This document shows, piece after piece, positions 1-6,408 of a stretch of DNA of 12,499 nucleotides. A program made the position numbers and the translations under genes. The stretch is taken from contig JAVBUZ010000169.1 of the NCBI GenBank assembly GCA_031554725.1, positions 1 to 12,499 on the forward strand. Direction: 5' to 3'. This DNA is from JAVBUZ01 sp031554725. GTDB taxonomy: Bacteria; Bacillota; Clostridia; Lachnospirales; Lachnospiraceae. Below the pieces are notes generated by a model that was given only the letters and a program-made list of their open reading frames with translations, made no database searches and was not told the DNA's origin. Positions within the stretch are counted from its first letter, which is position 1. Every line of letters begins with the position of its first letter.

Positions 1-7
1 CTTTCAT

Positions 8-14
8 TCCTTTT
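8..14 (-). promoter_or_regulatory. Probable ribosome binding site of the next gene past the left edge
   Basis: AAAAGGA lies 4 nt after the mrdA stop on the minus strand. An ATG at 5-7 abuts it with no spacer, so the real start is more likely just outside the window. The same AAGGAATG layout serves mreC. It suggests that the operon continues; in related Clostridia the following genes are often minCDE and rodA, which cannot be seen here. Confidence 0.4.
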
Positions 15-18
15 ATTA

Positions 19-2919
19 TCAATCATGTCCTGTACTAGCAGCGTCTAAGATCGCCGCGGAACCTGTAATGATATCTTCTTCCTCAGCTAAATCAAAATAA
101 TATTTTACAATATCTCTTGTGGTTTGTGCTGCATAATCTGAGGAATATCCAAATGCTATACGTACTGCCAAAGCAATTTCTGGCTCTTCATATGGTGCAT
201 AGCCTACAAACAAAGCATGATCCGAACGGCTCTTACTTTCCTGTGCGGTACCCGTTTTACCAGCTACATGAACTGTTAAATCAGAAAAATATGCCTTTGC
301 CTCTACCACTTTTCTCATCCCGGCATGAATCGCATCCCAATAGCTTGTTGGCATATCAATGACACTACGTACATCTGGTTCAAAAACGGTTTGTATTTTT
401 CCTTCTGCATCTGTTGTTTTTTCCAATAGTGTCAGGTTAAAACATGTACCATTATTGGCAACTGCTGTAACATATCTTGCTAGTCCTACGGTGGTAAAGT
501 TGTTATTACCTTGTCCAATTGCTGACTGAATCGGTAATTCCGTAGATACCTGAGGCGCATTTTCTACAATTTCAATGCCTGATTTTTCTGTAAGCCCATA
601 TAAATCGGCGTATTTTGCTAATGTATCTAGACCTGTCTGTGCATCATAAGAACCATTTATAAAACTCATTTTATAACCCATCTCATAAAAGAAGTAGTTA
701 CAGGATTTCTGTATAGCACCAGTTACATTTAAAGCACCATGAGCGCTTGGAAAAATCCAACATTTAGGTGAAGGTGTAACCGCCGTAAATTCACCCAGAC
801 AGCTAATCGTTGAGGTAGTTGTAATAATACCTTCATTTAATGCTGCTGTAGCTGATACCATCTTGTAGGTAGAACCTGGTGCCGTTCTTTGCTGTGTGGC
901 ATGACTCCACAAAGGCTCTGATTTATCTGTACGTACTTTGGCATAGTATTCTGCATTAGACATTTTGTTATTGTCATACCCCGGATAGGAAACCAGTGCT
1001 CGTACATCTCCAGTTTTTACATCCACTATAACCGCAGAACCACTACATGGATCCATCGCAAGCTGTGCTGGTGTTACCTCCAAATTGCTAATACGATTTA
1101 GCATAAATTGATATGGTGTAATTTGATTATTGAATAGCTTTTCTACATCCACTTCATCTAGCTCAACTAAATTTTGCTCACATAAAATATAGCAAATCTG
1201 TTTTCCGGAAATAACATCTGCCTTAATCATGTACTTGTAAAGCTTTTTCTGAAATTCTGTTGTATAATCTAATATTTCAAATATGCATTCTAAGACTTGG
1301 TTATAGATTTCTTCCGAATCTGCGTATTGACTATTCAAGTCAATCTTTGTAACATCCACCCAATTCATTGAAATAGCATAAGATAAATATTCACTAAGAC
1401 TTATTGTTTCCTCTTTTGTCCACGCTATGTATGTAGCATCCGAAGTATTGATTGCACTACTAACCAAAATTCCTTTATCCATTAAATAGGTTATGATATT
1501 ACTTTCATATACCTGATATTCTACACTTAATTTATTATAAGGAGTCTTTTTAGAAGTAAGTTCTTCTTCAAGCTTTGCGTACACCTTTTCCTTATATCCA
1601 ACATAGCTCTCATATACCGCTTTTTCTGTATCAGTTGCATCTGCCGCTGTAAAGTGGTCCATATTAATGACACTATTATTAATCAGCGCAAAATACACAT
1701 CATAGATAGGAATCAGGGGATTACTGCTACTTCCAGTTGGGGTTTTATATTCCTTGATATTTCTGATGTTATTAACCAAGATACCTGCTATTTTTTGCTC
1801 CAAAATATTATAAACAGCTATCTGTAAATCTCGATCTAAGGTCAGGTAAACAGAATCACCAGCAACAGCATCATGAGATTCCTCTGCATTAATGCTAATA
1901 ACCTTACCAGTATTGTTAACATATACCGTTTGAATCCCCTTTGTTCCTTGTAAGGTGGTTTCCATATAGGATTCAATTCCAATTTTACCTACAATATCAT
2001 TCATGGAGTAACGCTTGCCGTCTCCGCCTTCTTCAAGATCCAAATTATTATAGCTTTCTATTTCATCTGTAGTTATCTTACCCGTATATCCAATAACATG
2101 TGAAAAATAGGTACTATCTACATATCTTCTAACGGTATCCTCTTCAATGGTAACACCATCCAGTTCATTGATGTTTTCCATAATCGTTGCAACGGTTCTT
2201 TCGTTAACATTCGTTGCAACGGTGGTACCCATATACTTTTGGAAGGAGGTAAGACTCATTGCGTATCTAATGGTAACGATTTTAAGAGTTTCTTCTTTGC
2301 TATAACCTTTTCCTGGAATAAAATCACTTTTGGTATTGTTTTCTTCCGCATAATCTCCGATGGCATATTTTTTGCTTCCTGCCATAAAATCCATAATTTC
2401 ATCAGGGGTTGCAGTCTTTTGCGTCTCTGTTAAATCCTTTACATAGCGGAGGCCAAAAATATCTGCTTTAAAACGCAGTATTTTAGTTTCCTCTGTAGCT
2501 TCAAATTCATATTGGTTGTCCTCGTTTAGCACAATACCAAAATCCGTTACTATTGAGTCTCCATTTATTTCAATCATCTTTATCAACGAATAAATATTGC
2601 TATTTAGCTGCTTGTTTTTGGATTTGCCTGTAGTCTCGTAAACGTCTTCAATTTTAACAGAATAGGCTAATTCGTTATATGCCAATATGTTTCCATTTTT
2701 GTCATATATATCTCCTCTAGTAGCTGAAATTTCTCTTGTTTTCTTACTTTCAAGTAGAAAATCCTCCAAATATTCTTGACCGTGTATAATCTGCAAATCA
2801 AAGAGACGATATAGCAATATACCGCCTAATGCCAGAAATACTAGAAAAAGTACTGTTAACCTGCTCGTGATTATATTTATAATTGATTCTTTTATTCTAT
2901 CAAATGAATTTCTGGGCAC
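19..2919 (-). CDS. mrdA: PBP2-type peptidoglycan D,D-transpeptidase (elongasome), with large insertion
   Basis: A class B penicillin-binding protein that cross-links peptidoglycan during wall elongation; it is membrane-anchored with its catalytic part outside. Numbered from the GTG start, it has a short basic N-terminus, one membrane segment at about residues 20-40, a dimerisation/pedestal domain opening with RGDIYDKNGNILA near 69, and a C-terminal transpeptidase domain. The three active-site motifs are present: STYK at 683-686, SCN at 739-741 and KTG at 888-890. At 966 residues it is much longer than the roughly 600-720 usual for PBP2. The excess lies mainly at about 376-620, between LTLDRDLQ and SGSAVIVDVKTGDV. 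GTG is preferred because AGGGAG sits 7 nt upstream; an in-frame ATG at 2947-2949 lacks a good site. The gene overlaps mreD by 20 nt, which suggests translational coupling. The neighbouring mreBCD favours PBP2 (elongation) over a division or sporulation PBP. Confidence 0.93.
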   Translation of the reverse strand: MPRNSFDRIKESIINIITSRLTVLFLVFLALGGILLYRLFDLQIIHGQEYLEDFLLESKKTREISATRGDIYDKNGNILAYNELAYSVKIEDVYETTGKSKNKQLNSNIYSLIKMIEINGDSIVTDFGIVLNEDNQYEFEATEETKILRFKADIFGLRYVKDLTETQKTATPDEIMDFMAGSKKYAIGDYAEENNTKSDFIPGKGYSKEETLKIVTIRYAMSLTSFQKYMGTTVATNVNERTVATIMENINELDGVTIEEDTVRRYVDSTYFSHVIGYTGKITTDEIESYNNLDLEEGGDGKRYSMNDIVGKIGIESYMETTLQGTKGIQTVYVNNTGKVISINAEESHDAVAGDSVYLTLDRDLQIAVYNILEQKIAGILVNNIRNIKEYKTPTGSSSNPLIPIYDVYFALINNSVINMDHFTAADATDTEKAVYESYVGYKEKVYAKLEEELTSKKTPYNKLSVEYQVYESNIITYLMDKGILVSSAINTSDATYIAWTKEETISLSEYLSYAISMNWVDVTKIDLNSQYADSEEIYNQVLECIFEILDYTTEFQKKLYKYMIKADVISGKQICYILCEQNLVELDEVDVEKLFNNQITPYQFMLNRISNLEVTPAQLAMDPCSGSAVIVDVKTGDVRALVSYPGYDNNKMSNAEYYAKVRTDKSEPLWSHATQQRTAPGSTYKMVSATAALNEGIITTTSTISCLGEFTAVTPSPKCWIFPSAHGALNVTGAIQKSCNYFFYEMGYKMSFINGSYDAQTGLDTLAKYADLYGLTEKSGIEIVENAPQVSTELPIQSAIGQGNNNFTTVGLARYVTAVANNGTCFNLTLLEKTTDAEGKIQTVFEPDVRSVIDMPTSYWDAIHAGMRKVVEAKAYFSDLTVHVAGKTGTAQESKSRSDHALFVGYAPYEEPEIALAVRIAFGYSSDYAAQTTRDIVKYYFDLAEEEDIITGSAAILDAASTGHD

Positions 2920-3418
2920 CTTTTTTCTCCCTTGTTTCAAGTCGCACATTGATTGTCAAAATAATAGGGTACAAAATTAGAGTTACTAATGTTGTATAAA
3001 CCACCTCTGGTAAAATAATTGTCTTAAAATAATAAATAAAGTTTAAGCGTCCCCTTAGTAAAAAGAAGAAAACGTAGCTGATTATATCAAAAGACAAATT
3101 ACTTACAATAATAAGAGCCATCGGTAACTTGATATCTTCTGGATAAAATATTCCAGAGAATTTACCATTTAAAAATCCGATATACATTAAGAGTAACGCT
3201 TGAAAGCCTACAATGTCACCAAAACATACATCACATAAAAGCCCACATAAAAACCCGATAGCTAAGCCTTCCTTTTCCCCTCGCATAAAACCAAAGGAGG
3301 AGGTCAAAATAATGACTAGGTTGGGAACAATTCCACCAAATGCTAAGCTTTGAAAAAAAGTTGATTGTAATAAAAAGCACAGCATAATCATAATTCCGAC
3401 TGTAATATATCTTCTCAT
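2900..3418 (-). CDS. mreD: Rod shape-determining membrane protein MreD
   Basis: An integral membrane component of the MreBCD elongasome. It is 172 residues and almost wholly hydrophobic, with five to six probable membrane segments at about residues 4-20, 30-45, 51-68, 72-90, 104-122 and 136-157. Family-typical features are PNLVIIL near 32 and the G-rich stretch GFLCGLLCDVCFGDIVG at 55-71, with its conserved Asp. The C-terminus is short, charged and probably cytoplasmic. ATG at 3416-3418 was chosen because AAGGAG precedes it by 5 nt and the protein then begins MRRYITVG, as MreD usually does. The frame extends upstream to a TTG within the end of mreC, but that codon has no binding site and would add a lysine-rich tail. 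It lies 25 nt after mreC and overlaps mrdA by 20 nt. Confidence 0.92.
   Translation of the reverse strand: MRRYITVGIMIMLCFLLQSTFFQSLAFGGIVPNLVIILTSSFGFMRGEKEGLAIGFLCGLLCDVCFGDIVGFQALLLMYIGFLNGKFSGIFYPEDIKLPMALIIVSNLSFDIISYVFFFLLRGRLNFIYYFKTIILPEVVYTTLVTLILYPIILTINVRLETREKKGAQKFI
2927..2932 (-). promoter_or_regulatory. Ribosome binding site deciding the mrdA GTG start
   Basis: AGGGAG followed by a 7-nt spacer to GTG at 2917-2919. It lies inside the last codons of mreD. It supports the GTG over the in-frame ATG 30 nt upstream, which has no comparable site. The two starts differ by ten residues, MCDLKQGRKK. Confidence 0.72.
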
Positions 3419-3423
3419 ACTTT

Positions 3424-3429
3424 CTCCTT
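3424..3429 (-). promoter_or_regulatory. Ribosome binding site deciding the mreD ATG start
   Basis: AAGGAG with a 5-nt spacer to ATG at 3416-3418, in the 25-nt gap after the mreC stop. It rules against the longer frame starting at TTG 3452-3454. A minimal ATG-TAA start-stop pair lies just upstream at 3433-3438 after an A-run; I attach no function to it. Confidence 0.75.
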
Positions 3430-3443
3430 TTCTTACATTTTTT

Positions 3444-4313
3444 TTACTCTTCAACCGTTTGCTTTAGCTGAGTAATAACTAAAACAATATCTAAATGCTC
3501 AAAATCTACTGCAGGTGTTAAATATCCTGATTTTGTTAATTTGTTGGCATCCAAACTAATCTCACTAATATAACCAATCAATATATTGGGTAAATACTTC
3601 GGACTAATGTTAGATGTAACAATTTTATCTCCAACAGCCACTTTATTATTTTTGTCTAGGAGCTGTTCAAAGCGAATTACACCTCTTTGCATAGACTCAA
3701 GCTCACCAGAAACAATCAGATTATCCCCTGTTGAAAGAATCTTACCGCTTGCGTTGGAGTTGTCAGAAATAATCGAAACCACCTTTGCCCAGTTAGGACC
3801 AACGGCAATAATTCTTCCTACTAAACCGCCTTCCGCTATAACATTCATGTCTACACAAATGCCGTCGTCACTTCCCTTATCAATCATAAAGGAATGATAC
3901 CAGTTTCCGGTATCTCTGCTTATAATTCTAGCACCCACTTTTTCATACTGGGAATATTGTTCGTCTAATTTAAAGAGCGCTCTTAAATTACTTAGCTCAT
4001 ATTTTTCTTGTTGTAATGATATGTTTTCAACGGTTAAGTCGGCTATTTGCTGCTTAAGACTTGCATTTTCATCGATTAGCTCACGAATCTGCACAAGCTC
4101 TTCTGAACGCGTACTTATGTATCCGCCTACGGTGCTTATACCTTTTTGAAAAGGTACCACCACATAGCCGATTGCTGTATTTAATGGCGCATTAAATATA
4201 TCTGTGCTAAAGGTTAATAGCATCATTCCTGTACATAGAATTGTTAAAATAAAAAGGAGATATTTACTTGGTAATGTAAACCTCTCCCCTTTTCTTTTTA
4301 TTATTGGGCTCAT
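3444..4313 (-). CDS. mreC: Rod shape-determining protein MreC
   Basis: A bitopic extracytoplasmic scaffold that links MreB/MreD to the wall-synthesis enzymes. The 289 residues show the standard layout. There is a basic N-terminus, a single membrane helix at about 17-35, a coiled coil at about 68-115 (rich in Glu, Leu, Lys and Gln, for example ENASLKQQIADL), then the twin beta-barrel domain at about 125-282. Family landmarks are NWYHSFMIDKGSDDGI at 137-152, GLVGRI at 163-168 and the C-terminal FEHLDIVLVI at 271-280. Length is normal. The ATG overlaps the mreB stop in an ATGA (4 nt). An AAGGA sits 8 nt upstream within mreB, so translation is probably coupled to mreB. Nothing appears damaged. 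Confidence 0.95.
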   Translation of the reverse strand: MSPIIKRKGERFTLPSKYLLFILTILCTGMMLLTFSTDIFNAPLNTAIGYVVVPFQKGISTVGGYISTRSEELVQIRELIDENASLKQQIADLTVENISLQQEKYELSNLRALFKLDEQYSQYEKVGARIISRDTGNWYHSFMIDKGSDDGICVDMNVIAEGGLVGRIIAVGPNWAKVVSIISDNSNASGKILSTGDNLIVSGELESMQRGVIRFEQLLDKNNKVAVGDKIVTSNISPKYLPNILIGYISEISLDANKLTKSGYLTPAVDFEHLDIVLVITQLKQTVEE

Positions 4314-5320
4314 TTACTCATTCCTTCAATTGCATATGCAACGGTTTTGTAGTTATCCTCATTAATGATTTTTGATAAACCAACTGCAACACTGGTTAAT
4401 GGATTATCGGAAACATTTACCTTTAATCCTGTACCCACGTTAAGCTTTTGTGCCAAATGATTTACCTGAGATGCTCCCCCAGTTAAATAAATACCATGTC
4501 GGTAGATGTCTGCTGCAAGTTCAGGTGGTGTTCTCTCTAAAATCACCTTTACGTTATCAATAATTGTATTAAAGTGCTCACCTAAGCAATCATCCACTAA
4601 TTTTGTGGGAATTTCTCTTTCAACTGGAAGACCTGTTACGATATCTCTACCATAAACAATAGCTCCTCTTCCCTCTTTTTCCAACTCGCAAAGGTTAATT
4701 TTAACGTTTTCAGCAGTCTTTCCACCAATTATTAGCGAAAACTCTTTTCTAACTGCTGAACGAATTGCCTCGTCAAATTTTAGCCCGCCTACTTTAATCA
4801 GCTTGCTGAGTACAATTCCGCCAAGAGATAAAATAGAAATTTCGGTAGTATCATAACCTACGTTTACCACTAAAACACCTTGTGAATTCTTAACATCAAT
4901 ATCCATTCCTAGACCATCTGCAACAGCTTTTTCTACTACCATAATTTTTTTAGCTCTTACATTGGCATCCTTTACCAAGTCATAGAATGCTCTTTTTTCT
5001 ACTTCTGTAACATCTGTTGGAACTGCAATAAAATAATCTGCTGCTTTCGTATTTCCCTTAGATAAGTCGGTTACAAAGTAACGAATTAGGGTCTCCATAT
5101 TTTTAATGTCTGCAATGACACCATTGCTTAATGGGTATGAAATATGAATGTTGGCAGGTGCCTTTTCATACATTTCAAAAGCTGAGTCACCATATGCAAA
5201 GAGTGTGTTTTTGTTCTCTATTGCAATCATATTTTTTTCTATGCTGATATTATCATCATTTCTACTATAAATTTTTATATTGTTGGTACCTAAATCAATA
5301 CCGAATACATTGTTGGCCAA
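4310..5320 (-). CDS. mreB: MreB-family actin-like protein with divergent nucleotide site
   Basis: A cytoplasmic actin homologue; MreB filaments direct the elongasome along the membrane. The 336-residue length is typical. Conserved landmarks are the phosphate-1 loop GIDLGTNN at 7-14, PLSNGVIADIKNMETLIRYF at 63-82, VTEVEKRA at 104-111, GRDIVTGLP at 224-232, ERTPPELAADI at 262-272 and LTGG at 279-282. Positions normally near-invariant are changed. The catalytic-site Glu of the usual IEEPMAAAIG segment is Lys131. The phosphate-2 loop, normally VDIGGGTTE, reads VNVGYDTTE with Asn153 for Asp. The KIEIG segment reads KINLC. The loop at 88-96 lacks an obvious hydrophobic membrane-insertion pair. The start is TTG at 5318-5320, with AGGGG 8 nt upstream; no in-frame ATG lies near the conserved N-terminus. 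It follows radC by 15 nt and overlaps mreC by 4 nt. Family identity is sure; ATPase competence is doubtful. Confidence 0.9.
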   Translation of the reverse strand: MANNVFGIDLGTNNIKIYSRNDDNISIEKNMIAIENKNTLFAYGDSAFEMYEKAPANIHISYPLSNGVIADIKNMETLIRYFVTDLSKGNTKAADYFIAVPTDVTEVEKRAFYDLVKDANVRAKKIMVVEKAVADGLGMDIDVKNSQGVLVVNVGYDTTEISILSLGGIVLSKLIKVGGLKFDEAIRSAVRKEFSLIIGGKTAENVKINLCELEKEGRGAIVYGRDIVTGLPVEREIPTKLVDDCLGEHFNTIIDNVKVILERTPPELAADIYRHGIYLTGGASQVNHLAQKLNVGTGLKVNVSDNPLTSVAVGLSKIINEDNYKTVAYAIEGMSK

Positions 5321-5328
5321 AGTGACAA

Positions 5329-5333
5329 CCCCT
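5329..5333 (-). promoter_or_regulatory. Ribosome binding site for the TTG start of mreB
   Basis: AGGGG (within GAAAGGGG) with an 8-nt spacer to TTG at 5318-5320. It lies in the 15-nt gap after the radC stop. It supports TTG as the initiator, so the protein begins MANNVFGIDLG, with the phosphate-1 loop at the usual distance from the N-terminus. Confidence 0.7.
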
Positions 5334-5335
5334 TT

Positions 5336-6040
5336 CTATATTAAACCTTGTTCTTTAAAACTAATATACTTGTTATCTCCAATAATGATATGATCTATGA
5401 GTGGTAATTCCATTTTTTGTCCTAAATTTTTTATACACTCAGTCACCCTTATATCTTCTTGGCTAGGTGTAGGATCTCCACTGGGATGATTGTGGATTAA
5501 AATCATCTGAACCGCCTCTACTCTTAATGCTTCAATAAAAATATCTCTCGGCGATATCAATGCCATCCTCACGGTTCCACTAGAAAGCTCTGTCTCCTTC
5601 ATAAGATGCCCTTTTGCGTTAAATAGCATCAGACACACACATTCCGTACTTTTATGCCTAAGTTTTTCCATCCAATAGGATGCTACCGTTCCAGAACGCT
5701 GAAAAACCATGTCACTCCATGCTTTTGTAGTTGAAATTCGTTTAGATAACTCTGTAATACATTTTAGCTTTACTGCTTTTACAGGTCCTACGCCCTTTAT
5801 CTGCAATAATTGCTCTAGGCTTATGTTGTATAAGCCAAGTAAGCCTTGTTTTCCACAGGCCGCCTTTTCCAAAATACGGCTGGCAAGCTGGGTTGCATTA
5901 CATTCTTTCGTACCAGTCCTTAAAATGATGGCAAGTAATTCTACATCCGTAAGGCTTTCAGCCCCCATACTTGTAAATTTTTCATAAGGCTGTATCATGC
6001 CATTTTCAAGTAGTTCATTTCCCTTTGATGTTTGATTCAT
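5336..6040 (-). CDS. radC: RadC-family JAMM-domain protein
   Basis: A predicted metal-dependent JAMM/MPN+ domain protein. Its biochemical role is unsettled, and the old link to DNA repair came from a misassigned mutation. The 234 residues contain an N-terminal helical region with GAESLTDVELLAIILRTGT at 26-44, a helix-hairpin-helix-like segment (LLQIKGVGPVKAVKL) at 78-92, and the C-terminal JAMM domain. There, HNHPSGDPTPSQED at 183-196 supplies His183, His185, Ser193 and Asp196, and Glu133 is the probable partner acid, so the metal site looks intact. ATG at 6038-6040 follows AGGAG with a short 4-nt spacer. The next Met (residue 15) has no binding site, so the first is kept. radC directly upstream of mreB is a widespread Firmicute arrangement, which suggests co-transcription with the shape genes. 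Confidence 0.94.
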   Translation of the reverse strand: MNQTSKGNELLENGMIQPYEKFTSMGAESLTDVELLAIILRTGTKECNATQLASRILEKAACGKQGLLGLYNISLEQLLQIKGVGPVKAVKLKCITELSKRISTTKAWSDMVFQRSGTVASYWMEKLRHKSTECVCLMLFNAKGHLMKETELSSGTVRMALISPRDIFIEALRVEAVQMILIHNHPSGDPTPSQEDIRVTECIKNLGQKMELPLIDHIIIGDNKYISFKEQGLI

Positions 6041-6077
6041 ACGTCTCCTAATGCTTCTTTTAGACGAATCCTCGCAA

Positions 6078-6317
6078 CTATCTGATAAATTTATATACTA
6101 CCAATGAAAGAATTACTCCAATCACACTGGCTATGGTTATTTGCACCTTAAGACCAAATGTTAAGATAATAAATCCTAAATCTAGTTCTACCGGATTGCT
6201 TAATCCAAATGCCTGTCCATAGTTTAACCAAGTGCCCGCAAAGTAAGTTCCAATAAATCTACCGATTACAAACCCCACCAAAACCAAAAGTAACAACGTC
6301 CAATTGATTCTCTTCAA
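6078..6317 (-). CDS. Small two-helix membrane protein, DUF4321-like
   Basis: A 79-residue hydrophobic protein of unknown function. It starts MKRINW, has one membrane helix at about residues 7-27 (LLLLVLVGFVIGRFIG), a Gly/Asn-containing turn at about 28-43, a hydrophobic stretch at about 44-55 and a second clear membrane helix at about 58-76, ending KFIR. Size, helix pattern and position beside radC and mreB match my memory of DUF4321 proteins in Clostridia; I could not run a profile search. The start is TTG at 6315-6317, preceded by a strong AAGGAG/GAGGG site. Translation is plausible because the frame is intact, hydrophobic throughout and well initiated. Membership of the shape operon (radC 37 nt downstream) suggests, but does not show, a role in the cell envelope. 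Confidence 0.8.
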   Translation of the reverse strand: MKRINWTLLLLVLVGFVIGRFIGTYFAGTWLNYGQAFGLSNPVELDLGFIILTFGLKVQITIASVIGVILSLVVYKFIR

Positions 6318-6324
6318 TTTTATT

Positions 6325-6334
6325 CCCTCTCCTT
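6325..6334 (-). promoter_or_regulatory. Ribosome binding site for the TTG start of the DUF4321-like gene
   Basis: A purine-rich AAGGAGAGGG. AAGGAG lies 11 nt and GAGGG 7 nt before TTG at 6315-6317. It is among the strongest binding sites in the window and is the main support for a non-ATG start of this small gene. Confidence 0.68.
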
Positions 6335-6347
6335 AGTAAATAACGTC

Positions 6348-6401
6348 ATACATAAACTGCATAACTATAGATAATATTATCACAGTTCCCAATTTATGTA
6401 T
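6348..6401 (-). repeat. Long AU-rich near-palindromic stem-loop in the 91-nt gap
   Basis: Read on the minus strand, ATACATAAATTG (6390-6401) pairs with CAGTTTATGTAT (6348-6359), giving twelve pairs with one G.U. Inside, AACTGT pairs with ATAGTT, and a perfect 12-nt palindrome GATAATATTATC sits at 6370-6381. By hand I count about 22 pairs with a small internal loop, one bulged U and a 4-nt apical loop. No U-tract follows on the minus strand, so it is not a standard intrinsic terminator. It lies between the PLP-enzyme stop and the DUF4321-like gene. It could be an mRNA-processing or stability element, or DNA dyad symmetry for a regulator. Confidence 0.6.
6364..6392 (-). promoter_or_regulatory. 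Candidate sigma-A-type promoter for the shape operon
   Basis: TTGGGA (6387-6392, 4 of 6 to the -35 consensus) is followed after exactly 17 nt by TATAGT (6364-6369, 5 of 6 to the -10 consensus). It would start transcription about 40 nt before the DUF4321-like TTG. The palindrome at 6370-6381 fills the spacer next to the -10, as an operator could. AT-rich gaps often give such matches by chance, so this is a candidate only. Readthrough from the mutSL block is equally possible. Confidence 0.4.
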
Positions 6402-6408
6402 ATAAAAT

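Noticed and set aside
3433..3446. A-run followed by an ATG-TAA start-stop pair between mreC and mreD
   Set aside because: A two-codon frame in an A-rich gap arises easily by chance; nothing ties it to mreD control.
3586..3897. 103-codon plus-strand open frame opposite mreC
   Set aside because: Antisense to the conserved MreC beta domain, with no binding site or family features that I can see.
6042..6066. Inverted CGTCT/AGACG around the radC ribosome binding site
   Set aside because: Five pairs with a 15-nt loop is expected by chance at this scale; it only marginally covers the binding site.
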